This document shows, piece by piece, positions 5,276 through 6,791 of a DNA stretch of 6,791 nucleotides; positions within the stretch are counted from its first letter, which is position 1; the number at the start of each line of letters is the position of its first letter. The position numbers and the translations under genes are program-made. Source of the stretch: Desulfurococcales archaeon ex4484_204. Lineage in GTDB: Archaea > Thermoproteota > Thermoprotei_A > Sulfolobales > NBVN01. The stretch spans positions 1-6,791 of the forward strand of contig NJEF01000059.1 of assembly GCA_002255065.1 (NCBI GenBank), given 5' to 3'. The notes under the pieces were generated by a model that was not told the DNA's origin, did not search any database, and saw only the letters and a list, made by a program, of their open reading frames with translations.

Positions 5276-6146
5276 CCCCTACAGCTCTCCTACCAGCTGT
5301 TAGGACCGCCCTCCTAGCTAGCACCTTAGATACGTGTAGCCTGTAAGCCCCTGAAGCTCTGTAGTCGCTCTTCCTCCTCATCTCCCTTGGTAGGTGCTCG
5401 TTAATAACCCCCCCAACCGCTTCATCCCTTAAGGGCACCCCCTTAAGCCCCTTCTCAGTTAGGTAGGCCCTCCCTGGAACCCTCCTATCAACCCTATCGA
5501 ACGCTAGCTTAACGTCCTCTATCACACCATCCCTAACAGTTACTAGGGCGGCAACCGAGGTAAGCCCTATTATGGTGCCCTCCCTGTAGCCGAGCTTTAT
5601 GAAGGCTGTCGAGGAGTTCTTAGGGGGTACGTTAAACACCACCTCAGTGATAAGCTCCCCAGGCTCCTTAGCTAGCAGCCTCTTACCAGCTACCAACTCC
5701 CTAATATCTACGTACCTAGACCCCTTAACGCCGCTAAGCCCTACCTTAGCGTCTAAGGCGTTGAACATAACTATCAGGTCCGCAGCCGATACCGCCGTAC
5801 CTACGTTACCACCGACAGTAGCTAGCGACCTAACAGCGGCGTTACCGAAGGTCCTGTAGAGGTCTCTAAACCCTAGGAAGGCCTCCATCCCCGTAAGGGC
5901 TGAGGCCCCGAGGGCGTTAATAGTTGTTAGGGCGCCAACCCTAACAACCCCTGAGTCGATGGATACGTAGCTAAGCCTGCCCTTAAGGCCCGATAGGTCC
6001 ACTAGGTACTTAGGCCTCAGCTTACCGTCCCTGATCATGGGTATTAAGTCGGTTCCCCCAGCTATGGGGACGGCGTCGGGGGCGTTCCTGTACAGGAACT
6101 CCGAGGCGTCCACGAGGTCCCTGGGTATGTAGATATCGAAGAGCAC
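5268..6146 (-). CDS. Molybdenum hydroxylase FAD-binding (medium) subunit
   Basis: A 292-aa flavoprotein subunit, full length for CoxM/XdhB-type proteins. FAD-binding motifs are AGGTDLIP (29-36), the first pyrophosphate loop, and ATVGGNVG (109-116) followed by AADL, the second loop. EPGELITEV (161-169) marks the junction to the C-terminal domain, which ends with DYRASGAYRLHVSKVLARRA (261-280), the usual CO dehydrogenase flavoprotein C-terminal signature. It receives electrons from the 2Fe-2S subunit and gives them to an external acceptor; which one (NAD, quinone or ferredoxin) cannot be told. The GTG start is supported by a GGTGAG 3 nt upstream that overlaps the stop codon of the molybdopterin gene. 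Gene order large-medium-small matches other hydroxylase operons. Confidence 0.93.
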   Translation of the reverse strand: MLFDIYIPRDLVDASEFLYRNAPDAVPIAGGTDLIPMIRDGKLRPKYLVDLSGLKGRLSYVSIDSGVVRVGALTTINALGASALTGMEAFLGFRDLYRTFGNAAVRSLATVGGNVGTAVSAADLIVMFNALDAKVGLSGVKGSRYVDIRELVAGKRLLAKEPGELITEVVFNVPPKNSSTAFIKLGYREGTIIGLTSVAALVTVRDGVIEDVKLAFDRVDRRVPGRAYLTEKGLKGVPLRDEAVGGVINEHLPREMRRKSDYRASGAYRLHVSKVLARRAVLTAGRRAVGGG

Positions 6147-6149
6147 TAG

Positions 6150-6155
6150 CTCACC
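6150..6155 (-). promoter_or_regulatory. Ribosome binding site of the FAD subunit, overlapping a stop codon
   Basis: The minus strand reads GGTGAG, with the TGA stop of the molybdopterin gene inside it, and GTG follows after 3 nt. This arrangement suggests stop-start coupling that would help keep subunit ratios balanced. Confidence 0.7.
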
Positions 6156-6791
6156 CCAGAACCCCTAACCACTTAAGGACCTTCTCAGGCGTTATGGGTA
6201 GCTCGTCAACGTTAGCACCTACCGCGTGAGCTACCGCGTTAGCTATAGCTGTGTGCCACGCTAGGAAGGCCGGCTCGGCCAGTGCCTTAGACCCGAACGC
6301 ACCCCCCTTAAACTCCTTCTCAACGAACTCGTACTCTACATTGAAGGAGGCGTCCTTAATTGTTGGGACGAGGTATGTTGAGAGGTCGGTGTTCATAACC
6401 CTCCCGTCGTCGCCGTATATAACCCTCTCCATCAATGCGTACCCGACCGCCATTACGGCGCCCCCCTCAACCTGGAGCTCCGCGCCCGCCCTATTCACGA
6501 TCCTGCCGGCATCGAAGGCCCCATACAGGTTCCTAACCCTGACCTTCCCTGTCTCTGCATCGACCTCAACGTCCGCTACGGCCCCAACGTAGGTGTACGT
6601 TATGTAGGGGACCCCCCTACCCCTCTCAATATCCCACTCAGCCCTAGGTACGTAGTGGTAGCCTATGGAAAACATCGGGACACCCCTCCAGTACGCCGTC
6701 TCAACAAGCTTACCCCAAGAAACCCTCCTTCCCGGGTTGCTGCGGCAGTAGATATCCGGAGCCTTAATAACTACCTCCGATGGCTTGCACC
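6151..6791 (-). CDS. Molybdenum hydroxylase molybdopterin (large) subunit, C-terminal part
   Basis: Partial gene: the frame stays open without a stop to the right edge of the window, giving 212 visible residues, so the ATG at 6675 is internal and not the start. Upstream residues such as WGKLVETAYWRGVP continue the family pattern. Visible blocks are GVPYITYTYVGAVADVEVD with TGKVRVRN, the FDAGRIVNRAGAELQVEGG segment, and GGAFGSKALAEPAF. The Glu in that last block (codon 6274-6276) matches the catalytic base Glu of xanthine oxidase-type enzymes (usual form GxKGxGEP). The end, LPITPEKVL, is also typical. The substrate-defining active-site loops lie outside the window, so xanthine dehydrogenase, aldehyde oxidoreductase and CO dehydrogenase-like alternatives remain. 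The neighbouring SsnA-like and hydantoinase-like genes favour a heterocycle such as a purine. First visible gene of the operon. Confidence 0.92.
   Translation of the reverse strand, partial: CKPSEVVIKAPDIYCRSNPGRRVSWGKLVETAYWRGVPMFSIGYHYVPRAEWDIERGRGVPYITYTYVGAVADVEVDAETGKVRVRNLYGAFDAGRIVNRAGAELQVEGGAVMAVGYALMERVIYGDDGRVMNTDLSTYLVPTIKDASFNVEYEFVEKEFKGGAFGSKALAEPAFLAWHTAIANAVAHAVGANVDELPITPEKVLKWLGVLG

Noticed and set aside
5599..5859. Plus-strand open frame inside the FAD subunit gene
   Set aside because: It lies entirely within a clearly identified gene on the other strand.
1..6791. CRISPR arrays, insertion sequences, tRNA or rRNA genes
   Set aside because: No regularly spaced repeats, transposase-like coding, terminal inverted repeats or tRNA/rRNA signatures were seen on either strand.

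Overview
The window looks like chromosomal DNA from a thermophilic archaeon, most likely Thermoproteota (crenarchaeal grade). Four things point there: tight gene packing with 4-24 bp overlaps, frequent GTG and TTG starts preceded by GGTGAG-type ribosome binding sites, AT-rich TATA-like boxes just upstream of genes, and heavy use of AGG for Arg and CTA for Leu. The lineage is inferred; no rRNA or marker gene is present.

Left part (1-1855). A plus-strand ZIP-family (GufA-like) metal transporter lies at the left edge. It keeps the metal-binding helices, but the sequence upstream does not encode the usual first two helices. It meets, tail to tail with a 4-bp overlap, a minus-strand group of three small genes: a 153-aa unknown helical protein, a 147-aa protein with a C-terminal winged-helix domain, and a 96-aa protein with one likely membrane helix. 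The first and third share a short helical motif.

Middle (1846-2087). This divergent intergenic region of about 240 bp carries TATA-like boxes, a perfect 10-bp palindrome and small inverted repeats.

Right part (2088-6791). This is a molybdenum hydroxylase and cyclic-amide hydrolysis locus. On the plus strand is an SsnA-like aminohydrolase. Convergent to it, overlapping by 24 bp, is a minus-strand operon in the order molybdopterin subunit (only its C-terminal end is in the window), FAD subunit, 2Fe-2S subunit, then a hydantoinase/allantoinase-like amidohydrolase. The combination resembles bacterial purine or N-heterocycle catabolic clusters, such as the E. coli region with ssnA, hyuA and xanthine dehydrogenase-like genes. 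A plausible job is hydroxylation, deamination and ring opening of a purine-like or related heterocycle; the substrate cannot be read from the sequence.

The most notable point is that both amidohydrolases depart from their families at a key active-site position. The SsnA-like enzyme has Gln where the strand-6 His is expected. The hydantoinase-like enzyme has Gly-Glu where the carbamylated bridging Lys is expected. All the other expected metal ligands are present in both.
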